Shown here one piece after another: positions 44,218 to 53,557 of a stretch of 64,000 nt of DNA. Under the pieces are notes generated by a model. The model ran no database searches. It was not told where the DNA came from and saw nothing but the letters and a program-made list of their open reading frames with translations. The stretch's first letter is position 1, and the number at the start of each line of letters is the position of its first letter. The stretch spans positions 1 through 64,000 of the forward strand of contig JADHOL010000001.1 of the NCBI GenBank assembly GCA_016779005.1. The letters are read 5' to 3'. The DNA comes from Alphaproteobacteria bacterium. Its GTDB lineage: Bacteria > Pseudomonadota > Alphaproteobacteria > Puniceispirillales > Puniceispirillaceae. The translations under genes were made by a program, and so were the position numbers.

Positions 44218-44250
44218 TAAAAAGAGAGCCAACTTTTAACTGGCCCTCCC
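44218..44250 (-). terminator. Rho-independent terminator of the Ssu/Tau-type ABC operon
   Basis: On the minus strand, GAGGGCCA pairs with TGGCTCTC (one G-U pair) around an eight- to ten-base loop and is followed by TTTTTAT. It lies about 20 bases after the substrate-binding-protein stop. Confidence 0.7.
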
Positions 44251-44269
44251 TTTTATTTAATTAATTTTC

Positions 44270-45334
44270 TTACACAGGTCTTTTGGTTAAACCAAGAGAT
44301 TCTTGTGCGGCATGAAGGAAGCGTAAATCTACAGCATCACGCCAATCAAAATCTGCAGGTACTTGCTGAAGGTCAATTACACCTTGAGCAAAGCTATCCA
44401 TTGACTCTTCTGTGAAGCCACCATCTTTACAAATTTGGTCTAACTCGGTTTCATACTGAGCCTCAAATTCAGGTGGAATATCAAAGCCTTTAGAACGCAT
44501 TTCAGCATATGCAGCATCTTTATTTGCAGGGTCAAATAGCCACTGACGAGCTTTCAATTCTGCATATTGCCAGGCATAAAGGGCATCTTCATTCTTATCA
44601 CCCCATTCCATATTAGTAATAAAGCCTTCTTGTGGTACCTCATAGATTTTAGCTGAAATAAATTTACCGCCATTTTCTGTAAGACCATTTTCATGGCGAG
44701 GGAAAACAGATGCACCCTGAAGAACACCAGCAATGAGAGCTTTCATTCGTCCATCAGAACCGCCCTTCATAGGTACCATTTCAACATCTTTATCTGGGTC
44801 TATTCCATTTTGGATTAAGATTTGACGCTGAATCCATGTGTTGCGCCCGCCAAGGCCACCACCAGAAACTTTGCCGCCTTTTAGATCTTCAAAAGTTTCA
44901 ATACCTTTTGCAACTCCCATAATCCACCATTCTTTATCACGGTATACACTTAGGAGTTTCAGCGGCTTTCCACTTGCCGCATTATTGCCAAATAACACGT
45001 CAACATCTGAGTGAGCCACATCAAGGCTTCCGCCTATTAATCCGGGGAAGTAGCTATCTGTTAGATAGAAATCAATCTCTTCAATTCCTGCACTTTCATA
45101 AAATCCCTTGAATTGAGCAAGACGCCAAGACCATTGCGCAGCGTAATTAGGGTTCCAGTCAGCCATTCTTATTGTGCTTGCGCTGGACTTTATCGCTGAA
45201 GAGTCAACTGCCCAAGCACCTTTAAACGGCACAGCAGAAGCGCCGATCGCAATTCCAAGTGCCCCTAAACCGCCTTTAAGTAAGACCTCTCTTCTTGGTA
45301 GTAGTATTTTAGTTTTTTGTTTTAATCGAGCCAT
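44270..45334 (-). CDS. ABC transporter substrate-binding protein, NMT1/SsuA-like, with Tat-type signal
   Basis: 354 residues. The N-terminal PRREVLLKGG plus a hydrophobic stretch ending in GAWA (about 13-42) is a twin-arginine signal, so periplasmic after folding. The mature part has the NMT1-family order: ADWNPNYAAQWSWRLAQFKGFYE, GGSLDVAHSDVDVLFGN, FEDLKGGKVSGGGLGGRN. Members bind sulfonates, nitrate, pyrimidine precursors or aromatic acids; the ligand here is unknown. GGGAGGAAAG precedes the ATG. Third gene of the transporter operon. Confidence 0.9.
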   Translation of the reverse strand: MARLKQKTKILLPRREVLLKGGLGALGIAIGASAVPFKGAWAVDSSAIKSSASTIRMADWNPNYAAQWSWRLAQFKGFYESAGIEEIDFYLTDSYFPGLIGGSLDVAHSDVDVLFGNNAASGKPLKLLSVYRDKEWWIMGVAKGIETFEDLKGGKVSGGGLGGRNTWIQRQILIQNGIDPDKDVEMVPMKGGSDGRMKALIAGVLQGASVFPRHENGLTENGGKFISAKIYEVPQEGFITNMEWGDKNEDALYAWQYAELKARQWLFDPANKDAAYAEMRSKGFDIPPEFEAQYETELDQICKDGGFTEESMDSFAQGVIDLQQVPADFDWRDAVDLRFLHAAQESLGLTKRPV

Positions 45335-45380
45335 TTCTTTCCTCCCATTTCATTATAAAATTTTGGTATCTGTGTAGGCA

Positions 45381-46256
45381 TCACAGATGATTCACATTTC
45401 GCCATGGAGCAACTTTTGCTTCAAGCCATCGTGTGAAATTGATTAGTGATAGTGACATCACAATTAGCAACAGCAGAACAGCAAAAGTCATAGCAGTATT
45501 AAAAGTATCGGCTGAACGCTGAATTAAATATCCTAAACCATTTGAACCACCGAAAAGCTCCGCAATTACAACACCAATAAGACCCCGTCCTATCCCTTGC
45601 TGAATTCCAGAAATGATAAACGGTAGAGTGTATGGAAGAACTACTTTGTAATAAAGTTGGGTTCTATTCGCGCCAAATACTTTTGCTGCGGCGAGTAAAG
45701 ATTTTTCAGTAGTTTTAACACCTGCCCAAGCATTAATGATGATTGGAAACACAGCAGAAAGCACAATGATAGTAACTTGCATTGTTGTGGTGAAACCAAG
45801 AAATAAAATAAACAAAGGCACCAAGGCAATTCTAGGAAGTGATGCTAGGGCCCAAACATAAGGGCTAAGAATTGATTCGACATATTTATTGCCTCCCATT
45901 AAAAGGCCTCCGGGGATGCCAATTGCGCAGGCTATGCCAAGACCGGTCATCAGATTCTTAAAACTATGAAGAAAATGATCCAATATACTGCCAGAAAACA
46001 CTGCTCCTTCTGGTGCTCTGGTAGTCATTCCTACCCAAAGTTCTTGGAACATGGCTGATGCCTTAGGCAAGAACAGGGAGTTAATATTTCCATAAGTTGT
46101 GACTATTTCCCAAAGAATAAAGAAAATAATAAGGTTTACTGACGTGACGACAAATCCTCTTGTTCTTCTCCATATTTCTCTAAAAGTCCATCCAACATCT
46201 TGTATTCTATTTGGATCATCAGTTTCATATGTAATTTGGTCTGCAACTTTTGACAT
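45381..46256 (-). CDS. ABC transporter permease, SsuC/TauC-like
   Basis: 291 residues, about six membrane helices with the BPD_transp_1 EAA loop NAWAGVKTTEKSLLAAAKVFGANR (split, about 173-196). A cytoplasmic N terminus of about 35 residues precedes the first helix. Follows the ATPase by two bases and precedes the binding protein by 46 bases. ATG has AAGGGGAG upstream. Transport substrate unknown (sulfonate/nitrate/aromatic class). Confidence 0.92.
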   Translation of the reverse strand: MSKVADQITYETDDPNRIQDVGWTFREIWRRTRGFVVTSVNLIIFFILWEIVTTYGNINSLFLPKASAMFQELWVGMTTRAPEGAVFSGSILDHFLHSFKNLMTGLGIACAIGIPGGLLMGGNKYVESILSPYVWALASLPRIALVPLFILFLGFTTTMQVTIIVLSAVFPIIINAWAGVKTTEKSLLAAAKVFGANRTQLYYKVVLPYTLPFIISGIQQGIGRGLIGVVIAELFGGSNGLGYLIQRSADTFNTAMTFAVLLLLIVMSLSLINFTRWLEAKVAPWRNVNHL

Positions 46257-46258
46257 AC

Positions 46259-47071
46259 TTATTCTCCCCTTGTCGTTTGCATCGCTTCGTCTTTAACCAA
46301 ATTCCAAATATGGTCACGTAATACAGCGTATTTTTTCGATGTTTTTACCTCAGAATTATTCATTCTTGGGCGGGGAAAGTCGACATCAACAATTTCTTTG
46401 ATTTTACCAGGACGATAAGAAATTACAACAACTCTATCACCAAGCAAAATTGCTTCGTCTATTGAATGTGTAATGAATACGCAAGTTTGCCCTGTCTCCA
46501 TGACAATTCGTTCCATCTCGGCTTGCATTGCCTCCCGCGTCATCGCATCGATAGCCGCAAAAGGCTCATCTGCAAGAAGAATGTCGGGGTTTGTGGCTAG
46601 CGCTCTTGCAATACCAACACGCTGTTTCATACCCCCCGATAATTCGTAGGGAAAAGATTTTTCAAACCCTGTTAAATCAACAAGTTCAAGAGATTTCTTC
46701 ACTCTATCTTGTTTTTCTTCTTCAGACAAACCAAGGTTTTGTAATTCATAAGGAAGTCTTATATTGGATTCGACTGTACGCCAGGGCAGCAAAGCGTAAT
46801 CCTGAAATACCATAGCCCTATCAGGGCCAGGAGCCGTTACCTCTTCACCTCTAACTTTTACACTTCCACCAGATTTAGGAATCAATCCAGAAATAGCGTT
46901 AATAAAACTTGTTTTACCACATCCAGAAGGCCCAACCAACACGACGAACTCACCTTTTTTTATATCTAAGCTAATATTTTGCAAAGCAATTAACTTTTTT
47001 CGCTCGCGATGCAGGTCGTAAGAAATCGTGAGATCTTCCGCGACTATGATATTTTCATTAGATGCAGGCAA
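46259..47071 (-). CDS. ABC transporter ATP-binding protein, SsuB/TauB-like
   Basis: 270 residues with Walker A GPSGCGKTS, Q-loop AMVFQDYALLPW, signature [15 protein letters not shown], Walker B ILLADEPFAAID and switch His in FITHSIDEA. Single importer ATPase of the nitrate/sulfonate/taurine class. The start is TTG: no ATG is available, and an AGGAGG lies seven bases before this TTG. First gene of the operon. Confidence 0.95.
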   Translation of the reverse strand: MPASNENIIVAEDLTISYDLHRERKKLIALQNISLDIKKGEFVVLVGPSGCGKTSFINAISGLIPKSGGSVKVRGEEVTAPGPDRAMVFQDYALLPWRTVESNIRLPYELQNLGLSEEEKQDRVKKSLELVDLTGFEKSFPYELSGGMKQRVGIARALATNPDILLADEPFAAIDAMTREAMQAEMERIVMETGQTCVFITHSIDEAILLGDRVVVISYRPGKIKEIVDVDFPRPRMNNSEVKTSKKYAVLRDHIWNLVKDEAMQTTRGE

Positions 47072-47079
47072 ATGATTTT

Positions 47080-47085
47080 CCTCCT
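47080..47085 (-). promoter_or_regulatory. Ribosome binding site deciding a TTG start
   Basis: AGGAGG (minus strand) sits seven bases upstream of the TTG of the ATPase gene, the best spacing in the region. Confidence 0.75.
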
Positions 47086-47175
47086 GAATTGTGAGACAAT
47101 AAAAACAACGGTAAAAAATTGGACAAGTTTAAGTTTGTAAGGTCAAGCAAAAAATAAAAAATTCACTTTTTTCTG

Positions 47176-47231
47176 AAATATAGTGGCCAAATTCTTACCC
47201 AAAAAATATAGTGGCCAAATTCTTACCCAAA
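47176..47231. repeat. Perfect 28-bp tandem duplication
   Basis: Two directly adjacent identical copies of a 28-base unit containing GTGGCCAAATTCTTACCC, in the 252-base gap between the ABC ATPase and an EamA gene. No spacer, so not a CRISPR; no transposase nearby. Confidence 0.9.
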
Positions 47232-47323
47232 AAAAGTAATAATAGCTGAGTTTAGCATTTAATGATGGATATTATTTATTAATTGGTGTCTGTCTTTTAA
47301 TGAGCACGGGTTGTTTTAAAAAA

Positions 47324-48322
47324 TCATGTCAAATGTGCTTTAAACCTCTCGCGCTGTCCCACTACAACCGCCATTGTCACACTCGCCGCGAAGATGACCA
47401 TCTCAAATGTTATTAATTCATTTAATAACCAGAATGATATAAATAATGTAATGAATGGTTGAAGAAATTGTAATTGACCAATTTTTGCAATACCGCCCCT
47501 GGATAGAGCAATGCTCCACAAACAATTGCCTATAAACATCGAAAAAAGCCCTAAATAAATCACTCCCCAAAATGAGCTTCCATGTTGGATAGCATCGCTG
47601 ATAGTAAGATTGCTTGGCCAGAGAAAAAAAGTAAATAAAATGGAAACTGGCGCAGTCAAGCATAATCCCCATGATATTACAGTGAATCCAGACATATGTT
47701 TGTTGAGTGTAGCACTTTTTGTATATCCTACCGCAGCGCAAAAACAAGCTATGAAAAGCCAAAAATTGCCAAGCATTATATTTTGGGAGGTATTTGTTAG
47801 GCTGTAAATCTGAGAAAAGTGTGATTTAAGCATAAAGCTTGTTACTAAGAATGCCGCTATGATTGAGCATGCCCAAAACAAAATGGGTGGGCGCTCTTTA
47901 GCAATTAAAACTCCGGCTGCAGATAAAAATAATGGCAACATAGCCAAAACTACAGCGCTATATGAGCTTGATACATTAGCAAGCGCAAAAGCAACGGCTC
48001 CAGGAAAACCAAAAACAAGCATCATGCCAACAAATAATAAATCGCGCATTTGAGCTATTGAAGGAATGTTGGTAATTATAATTGGAGATTGATTTATTCC
48101 TGACTCTTCTGATTCCTTAAAAATCTTTCTTTTTTGTTCATTCAAGAAAAAAGTGGTTATGATAAAAATTAGAGCAAATATGCTAGCGCTTGATGCGCGT
48201 AAGCATGTTGCAAGTATGGGAGGATATAAATCAAGAGCTAATTTGGTTGCTGGGAATGTTCCAGCAAACATTATCACCGCAATTATCCCAATACTAATTG
48301 ATAACGTTTGAGAGGCATGCAT
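47324..48322 (-). CDS. EamA/DMT-family membrane transporter
   Basis: 332 residues with about ten membrane segments; PATKLALDLYPPILATCLRA is the classic first-repeat signature, and SLWSIALSRGGIAKIGQLQFLQPF the second. An insert of about 30 hydrophilic residues (about 60-88) between segments 2 and 3 is longer than usual. Third EamA carrier of the window; substrate unknown. It lies between the two ABC systems and reads away from the Dpp-type operon. Confidence 0.88.
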   Translation of the reverse strand: MHASQTLSISIGIIAVIMFAGTFPATKLALDLYPPILATCLRASSASIFALIFIITTFFLNEQKRKIFKESEESGINQSPIIITNIPSIAQMRDLLFVGMMLVFGFPGAVAFALANVSSSYSAVVLAMLPLFLSAAGVLIAKERPPILFWACSIIAAFLVTSFMLKSHFSQIYSLTNTSQNIMLGNFWLFIACFCAAVGYTKSATLNKHMSGFTVISWGLCLTAPVSILFTFFLWPSNLTISDAIQHGSSFWGVIYLGLFSMFIGNCLWSIALSRGGIAKIGQLQFLQPFITLFISFWLLNELITFEMVIFAASVTMAVVVGQRERFKAHLT

Positions 48323-48415
48323 CTGATTTTTTTTAAAGCTCTGAGATTAATAGAAAAAAATTATAGGGAAATGGTAAATAATGCAATGTGTTTATTTTTC
48401 TTCAATTAAAAAACA

Positions 48416-48463
48416 TTATCGATAAAACTTGCACCATTTTGATTCTGACTTTAACCTACGTAG
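48416..48463. promoter_or_regulatory. Palindromes in the Dpp-type operon upstream region
   Basis: TTATCGATAA (48416-48425) and CTACGTAG (48456-48463) are perfect palindromes 40 bases apart in the 177-base gap before the binding-protein gene. Position fits operators, but both are short. Confidence 0.3.
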
Positions 48464-48499
48464 ATAATCGTTTTAGAAAGATTAATAAAGGGGAGAAGT

Positions 48500-50143
48500 A
48501 TGCAAAAATTATTAATTATTACTCAAACCATTTTATTGGGTATTTTTCTATCTGTTGGAGCGCAGGCTCAGGCAGTTAAGAATCCTGGTGTTTTGGTCCA
48601 TGCTGCAGATGATGAAGCAACTACGCTAGACCCAGCTCAAGTTGAAGCAGGTGAAGGTGGGGAAACTGTTATTTTGCAGGTTTATGATAGACTTTTAGAG
48701 TTTGGCCCTTCTGGTCCACAGTTGATTCCTGGCCTTGCGTCAACAGTTCCAACTATTGCGAACGGAATGATCAGCGAAGATGGGATGACTTATACCTTTA
48801 AAATCAGAGAAGGCGTTGTGTTTCATGATGGAACAGATTTAACAGCTGACGACGTTAAGTTTTCTTGGGATAGAATCGTTGAAATGGACTTGCCTGAAGG
48901 TCAGGCAGGAGTTATTGCCGACATTGTTGCCGACACAAAAGTTATTGATGATTATACTTTCCAGGTAACTTTGTCTGGGCCGAGTGCTAGCTTTTTGAAC
49001 AGCACAGTTGTCTCAATGGCAGCATCAATTGTTAGTCAAGATGCAGTAATGGCTAATGGCGGTGTAGTTGCTGGAGAGCCAAACGAATACATGGCACAAA
49101 ATGTTGCTGGAACAGGTCCTTATAAATTAAAGGCATGGAATCGTGGAGAAAATATTCTTCTCGATATAAATGAAAACTATTGGGGAGAAAATGCAAAGCT
49201 AGCAGCGCGAATCGAAATCGGCGCCGAGCCTGATGTTCGTGTTCTAGGTCTTCGTGCTGGAAATTATGATACGATAGAAACCGATCCATCATTTGTTGCA
49301 GATATCGAAGGGGCTGATGGGGTAACACTCCATACTGGTGGCTTGTTGCTTGAGCCTATTCATGTTGGCTTTAATTTGAACATTCCTGAAGGGTCACTTC
49401 CGAAAGAAGATACTATTCCAACTGATTTTTTTCATGACCCTAGAATTCGTCAGGCTTTTAACTACGCATTTGATTATGATGCGTTTTTATACGGTCCTTT
49501 AGCTGGGTTTGGACAATTCAATCCGCATTATTTGCCAATCGGTATTTTTGGACATGATGCGGATGCCCCAGTTTATGGTGCTCAAGACAAAGCCAAAGCC
49601 GAAGCATTGTTCAGAGAAGCCGGTTACTGGGATAAGGGTTTTTCTGTTTCTGTGATAACTGAGGAATCTAACTTGTTTGCAGATGCAGCGCTGGTTCTTA
49701 AAGACTCTATGGAGGGTTTGAACCCGAATTTTAGAATCAATGTTCTTGCGGTTGCAGAGGCTGTTTTTGATGAAGCGCATGCTCAAAATCCAATTGAATA
49801 TGCAATGTGGGTTAAAAACGCAGATCCATTTGCCGACCCTCATCCATATATGAGCGCTTATCAGCATCCCGACGGTGAGTGGGGCGAAGTGCACGGTTTT
49901 GCCAATGGCTATCGTAATCCAGAGAAAGTTGCTGAGTTAATTGACGGCGCTTCTATCGAATTAGACGTAGATAAAAGAGCGGCAATGTATTCCGAACTTC
50001 AGAGATTATTGTTTGATGATCCAATGTGGCTAATAACTGCTCAGGAAGGCGTTACAATGGCCTATCGCAGTTGGGTAAAAGGTTTCCAAATGAATCCATT
50101 ATGGCCTCGTCCTAGTTTGAGATTCGCATATTTAGACAAATAA
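48500..50143 (+). CDS. ABC transporter substrate-binding protein, family 5 (peptide/opine type)
   Basis: 547 residues. Sec signal peptide about 1-24 ending AQA-QA. SBP family 5 landmarks: DEATTLDPAQVEAGEGGETVILQVYDRL, FHDGTDLTADDVKFSWDRI, GTGPYKLKAWNRGENILLD and PRIRQAFNYAFDYD-like DPRIRQAFNYAFDYD. It captures peptides, opines, nickel or similar solutes in the periplasm. GGGGAGAAGT gives a good ribosome site. First gene of a five-gene importer operon, followed by a stem-loop before the permeases. Confidence 0.93.
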   Translation: MQKLLIITQTILLGIFLSVGAQAQAVKNPGVLVHAADDEATTLDPAQVEAGEGGETVILQVYDRLLEFGPSGPQLIPGLASTVPTIANGMISEDGMTYTFKIREGVVFHDGTDLTADDVKFSWDRIVEMDLPEGQAGVIADIVADTKVIDDYTFQVTLSGPSASFLNSTVVSMAASIVSQDAVMANGGVVAGEPNEYMAQNVAGTGPYKLKAWNRGENILLDINENYWGENAKLAARIEIGAEPDVRVLGLRAGNYDTIETDPSFVADIEGADGVTLHTGGLLLEPIHVGFNLNIPEGSLPKEDTIPTDFFHDPRIRQAFNYAFDYDAFLYGPLAGFGQFNPHYLPIGIFGHDADAPVYGAQDKAKAEALFREAGYWDKGFSVSVITEESNLFADAALVLKDSMEGLNPNFRINVLAVAEAVFDEAHAQNPIEYAMWVKNADPFADPHPYMSAYQHPDGEWGEVHGFANGYRNPEKVAELIDGASIELDVDKRAAMYSELQRLLFDDPMWLITAQEGVTMAYRSWVKGFQMNPLWPRPSLRFAYLDK

Positions 50144-50152
50144 TATTTAAAA

Positions 50153-50197
50153 AGGTCAACCGCACTTATAGATGCGAAAGTATCTTGTGGTTGACCT
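50153..50197 (+). other. Intercistronic stem-loop after the binding-protein gene
   Basis: A 12-bp stem (AGGTCAACCGCA with TGTGGTTGACCT, one G-U pair) with a 21-base loop lies ten bases after the stop. The 3' side is pyrimidine-rich (CTTCCTCC) but not a U-run, so it is more likely an mRNA-stabilising or attenuating structure than a full terminator. CGCA inside the stem can also pair with TGCG in the loop. Confidence 0.7.
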
Positions 50198-50311
50198 CTT
50201 CCTCCTTAAATCAATATCCCTTTGAAAAAACAAATTAAGGGCTTGACTAAAATTGTTGTGAGAAAATTCATTTAATACATATGCTTCGCGCACTTCTAAA
50301 CGGAATAAATT

Positions 50312-51325
50312 ATGCAAATTAGAGATTATATTATTCGGCGACTATTAGTTTTGCCTGTTTTGATCATTGGTACATCAATAATTGTTTTCGCGCTTACTCG
50401 GATAGGGGGGTCTCCTATCGGAATCTACCTCTCTCATGAGATGAACCCCGCAGAGGTACAAGAAATGAAGGAGAGATTTCATTTGGATAAGCCAGTGCCT
50501 GTGCAATATTTTTATTGGATTAAAGGCGTAACTCAAGGTGACCTTGGGTGGTCGGGTGTTGCTTCGGCTCCAGTTGTTGACGTGTTTCCCAAGAAGTTCG
50601 CAGCCACCATGGAACTCGCCATCGCAGCAGGTATAGTTGCAGTGTCTCTTGGAATTGCTTTAGGAACCTTTGCAGGCGCAAGGCGCAACAAACTAGCTGA
50701 CCATATAATCAGAGTAGTATCTGTAAGTGGAGCCAGTATGCCGCTTTTTTGGTTTGCTATCTTATTGTTAATTATTTTTTGGGTCTGGCTTGGTTGGTTT
50801 CCCATCGGCAGAAGTGACCCCAATTTATTCGAGGCTATACCGCACCCAACTGGTTTTTATACTATTGATGCTTTATTAGCAGGGAATTTCGCCGCGTTTA
50901 GGGATGCGGTTTGGCACCTAATTATGCCAGCTGTGGCTTTAGGCTACGGTGCAACAGCAATTATTGCTAGAATGATGCGCTCTTCTCTTATTGAAGAATT
51001 ACAGGAAGATTATGTGGATGCTGCAAAAGCAAAAGGCCTCGCAGAGCGAGTCGTTCTAAAAAAACATGCACGAAGAAATGCGCTTATTCCAACTGTAACG
51101 GTTATCGGATTAACCTTTGGATTTTTGCTTCAGGGAACAGTTGTAGCAGAAATCATCTTTCGTTGGCCTGGTTTAGGTCGTTGGATGGCTTCGGCTGTCC
51201 TTCGCGGAGACCAGGCAACCATCATGACATATGTTATGTTTACAAGTATCTTGTTTTTGATTGTGAATCTGGTCGTGGATATTATTTACGCAAATCTAGA
51301 TCGACGCGTTGTTTTAGGAGAGTAA
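50312..51325 (+). CDS. Dipeptide-type ABC permease, DppB-like
   Basis: 337 residues, six membrane helices. N-terminal YIIRRLLVLPVLIIGTSIIVFAL and the BPD EAA loop YVDAAKAKGLAERVVLKKHARRNALIP (split, about 229-255) are the family marks; the tail ends with NLVVDIIYANLDRRV. It forms the translocation pore with the next gene. One base separates its stop from the next start. Confidence 0.95.
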   Translation: MQIRDYIIRRLLVLPVLIIGTSIIVFALTRIGGSPIGIYLSHEMNPAEVQEMKERFHLDKPVPVQYFYWIKGVTQGDLGWSGVASAPVVDVFPKKFAATMELAIAAGIVAVSLGIALGTFAGARRNKLADHIIRVVSVSGASMPLFWFAILLLIIFWVWLGWFPIGRSDPNLFEAIPHPTGFYTIDALLAGNFAAFRDAVWHLIMPAVALGYGATAIIARMMRSSLIEELQEDYVDAAKAKGLAERVVLKKHARRNALIPTVTVIGLTFGFLLQGTVVAEIIFRWPGLGRWMASAVLRGDQATIMTYVMFTSILFLIVNLVVDIIYANLDRRVVLGE

Positions 51326-51326
51326 T

Positions 51327-52259
51327 ATGTCACAAGACTTAAAAACTAGCTCTGTCGCCATCGAGGGTTTAAATGATTCCGCGTTTAAGGTTCGCCTAAA
51401 GCGTAATCTTGAAATTATACAAAATGTGCTAGAAAACCCAACTACTGTAATTGGTCTAATAATTGTTATATTGATGCTTTTGATGGCATTGCTTGCGCCA
51501 ATAATTACAGAGCCCAATATGCCAGATCCATATCAGATGCCACGTGACTGGAAAGCTGCGCGTTCTGCGCCACTCACTCCTGGGCATGTCCTTGGCACCA
51601 CCAATCGAGGTGGAGATGTGTATTATGGCGTTGTTTGGGGGGCAAGAACATCTCTTAAATTGTCTCTTATAGTGGTTTGTCTAACAGTTGTAGTTGGTGT
51701 TACGATTGGCAGTATTGCTGGCATTGTTGGCGGAAAAGTTGACGAAATCTTAATGCGTGTTGTTGACGTTTTTTTATCTATCCCAGAACTTATTTTTGCA
51801 TTAGCTATAGCCGCAATATTGGGTCCCTCCTTTACCAACATTATATTGGCACTGGTGGTTGTTTTTTGGGTGAAATATGCTCGAATAATGCGAGCTCAGG
51901 TCATCAGGATTAAACAACGTGAATATGTCGATGCAGCTAGAGTAATGGGTGACTCAAAAATGCAGATTTATTTAAAGGACATTCTTCCTAATTCATTTAG
52001 TCCGGTAATGGTGCAAGCAACTTTAGACATGGGCAATATTGTTCTGGTTGGCGCAACTCTCTCGTTTATTGGATTGTCCGAAGCAGGTATAGCAGAATGG
52101 GGTGTCCTTGTTTCAGAGGGACAGGCTGGCATTTCTGCAGGCAGATGGTGGGCATCTACTTTTCCAGGATTGATGGTATTTTTATGGGCACTCGCCTTTA
52201 ATTTGGTTGGGGATGGTCTTCGTGATGTATTAGACCCGAGAACTGAGACTAAGAGGTAA
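51327..52259 (+). CDS. Dipeptide-type ABC permease, DppC-like
   Basis: 310 residues with an OppC_N-type lead (NPTTVIGLIIVILMLLMALLAP), the GTTNRGGDVYYGVVWGARTSL block (the family's GTDxxGRD variant), six membrane helices and EAA loop REYVDAARVMGDSKMQIYLKDILPN (split). TAGGAGAG lies before the ATG. Four bases separate it from the first ATPase gene. Confidence 0.95.
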   Translation: MSQDLKTSSVAIEGLNDSAFKVRLKRNLEIIQNVLENPTTVIGLIIVILMLLMALLAPIITEPNMPDPYQMPRDWKAARSAPLTPGHVLGTTNRGGDVYYGVVWGARTSLKLSLIVVCLTVVVGVTIGSIAGIVGGKVDEILMRVVDVFLSIPELIFALAIAAILGPSFTNIILALVVVFWVKYARIMRAQVIRIKQREYVDAARVMGDSKMQIYLKDILPNSFSPVMVQATLDMGNIVLVGATLSFIGLSEAGIAEWGVLVSEGQAGISAGRWWASTFPGLMVFLWALAFNLVGDGLRDVLDPRTETKR

Positions 52260-52263
52260 AATT

Positions 52264-53484
52264 ATGTCACCAGATACAGCATATACATCCGATTCTTTGT
52301 CAGAAAATTTAATAGCTTCTGTTACGGATCTCAAAGTATACTTTCAGTCAAAGCAGGGAATGGTGCATTCCGTTGATGGTGTTAGCTTTGATATTGTTGA
52401 TGGTGAAATGATGGGGCTAGTCGGTGAGACTGGATGTGGTAAAAGTGTAACTGCTCGCTCATTCATGCAGTTAATTCAAACCCCTCCAGGAGTGCTGGCT
52501 GGTGGTAAAATTCTGTTTAAGAGTCAGAAGAATTGTAATAAATGTAATGGGTCCAGATGTGTTGCGTGTTCAAAGACTGGAAAAAATATTTTAGATCTAT
52601 TGAGCTTGTCGGAAAGTCAGATTCGTGAATTGAGAGGTGAGCGTATTGCGATGATTTTTCAGGATCCAGGAAAGGCACTTAATCCTGGACTTACCATTCG
52701 CACACAATTAGCAGAAGTGTTTCAGGAACATCGTGAAAATGATGTATTTAAAAAGGCTGGTATTACTAATAATTTAGATGGAATAAATGGGTACTTACTA
52801 AAAAAATATATTCGTCAGGAACTTAATTTAATCACAAAATTGATGTTGAAGTTTCCGCCATTTAGTGGTTTTCGGAAAAAAGTTGATAAGGCAATAGATG
52901 GCCTTGTAACCGAAGCTCTAGCAGAAACACAAATTCCAAATCCAAACAAAATTATGGAACGTTATCCGCACGAGCTATCAGGTGGAATGAAACAACGAGT
53001 TATGATTGCACAAGCAATTGCTTGTAATCCAGATTTGCTCATTGCTGATGAGCCAACAACTGCACTCGATGTGACAGTTCAAGCAAGGGTTTTGGACCTC
53101 ATTAAAGATTTGCAAAAGCGTCATCAAACATCCGTATTATATATCAGCCATGATTTGTCTTTGGTGCGCCGAATTTGTGATAGAGTGGCAGTTATGTATG
53201 CTGGAAAAATCGTTGAAACTGGTGATGCAGAGATAATTTTCAATAATCCGAAGCACCCTTACACTCAAGGCTTAATCAAAGCATTGCCTTCCATGACGCA
53301 TGAGCGTGGAAAGCTGGAGGCAATTGAAGGTATGGTTCCTGAATTAATTAACCCAAAATCGGGGTGCCGGTTTGCTAGCAGATGTAAACAGAAAAAATCC
53401 AATTGTGAAAATAACGATCCAGAACTAAAGGTTTTATCTAATAAAGATAAATCACATAAAGTATCATGCTTTTTGTATGAATAA
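52264..53484 (+). CDS. Dipeptide-type ABC ATPase, DppD-like, with extra Cys motif and helical insert
   Basis: 406 residues, about 75 longer than a plain DppD. Walker [10 protein letters not shown]-loop [12 protein letters not shown], signature [15 protein letters not shown], Walker [13 protein letters not shown], switch ISHDLSL, and the C-terminal oligopeptide-transporter Cys motif [15 protein letters not shown]. Two insertions are unusual: a four-cysteine knuckle [12 protein letters not shown] (Cys91, 94, 99, 102) between Walker A and Q-loop, and about 50 mostly helical residues before the signature. The knuckle may bind zinc or Fe-S (inference). Confidence 0.93.
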   Translation: MSPDTAYTSDSLSENLIASVTDLKVYFQSKQGMVHSVDGVSFDIVDGEMMGLVGETGCGKSVTARSFMQLIQTPPGVLAGGKILFKSQKNCNKCNGSRCVACSKTGKNILDLLSLSESQIRELRGERIAMIFQDPGKALNPGLTIRTQLAEVFQEHRENDVFKKAGITNNLDGINGYLLKKYIRQELNLITKLMLKFPPFSGFRKKVDKAIDGLVTEALAETQIPNPNKIMERYPHELSGGMKQRVMIAQAIACNPDLLIADEPTTALDVTVQARVLDLIKDLQKRHQTSVLYISHDLSLVRRICDRVAVMYAGKIVETGDAEIIFNNPKHPYTQGLIKALPSMTHERGKLEAIEGMVPELINPKSGCRFASRCKQKKSNCENNDPELKVLSNKDKSHKVSCFLYE

Positions 53485-53557
53485 AAAAAACGGTCTAAAC
53501 AAAATGAATAATGATTCATGCTGATGTTAAGAAGATAAAAATTAAAGGATAACGACA

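Noticed and set aside
47176-47231. CRISPR-like repeat
   Set aside because: Two directly joined copies without spacers and no cas genes.
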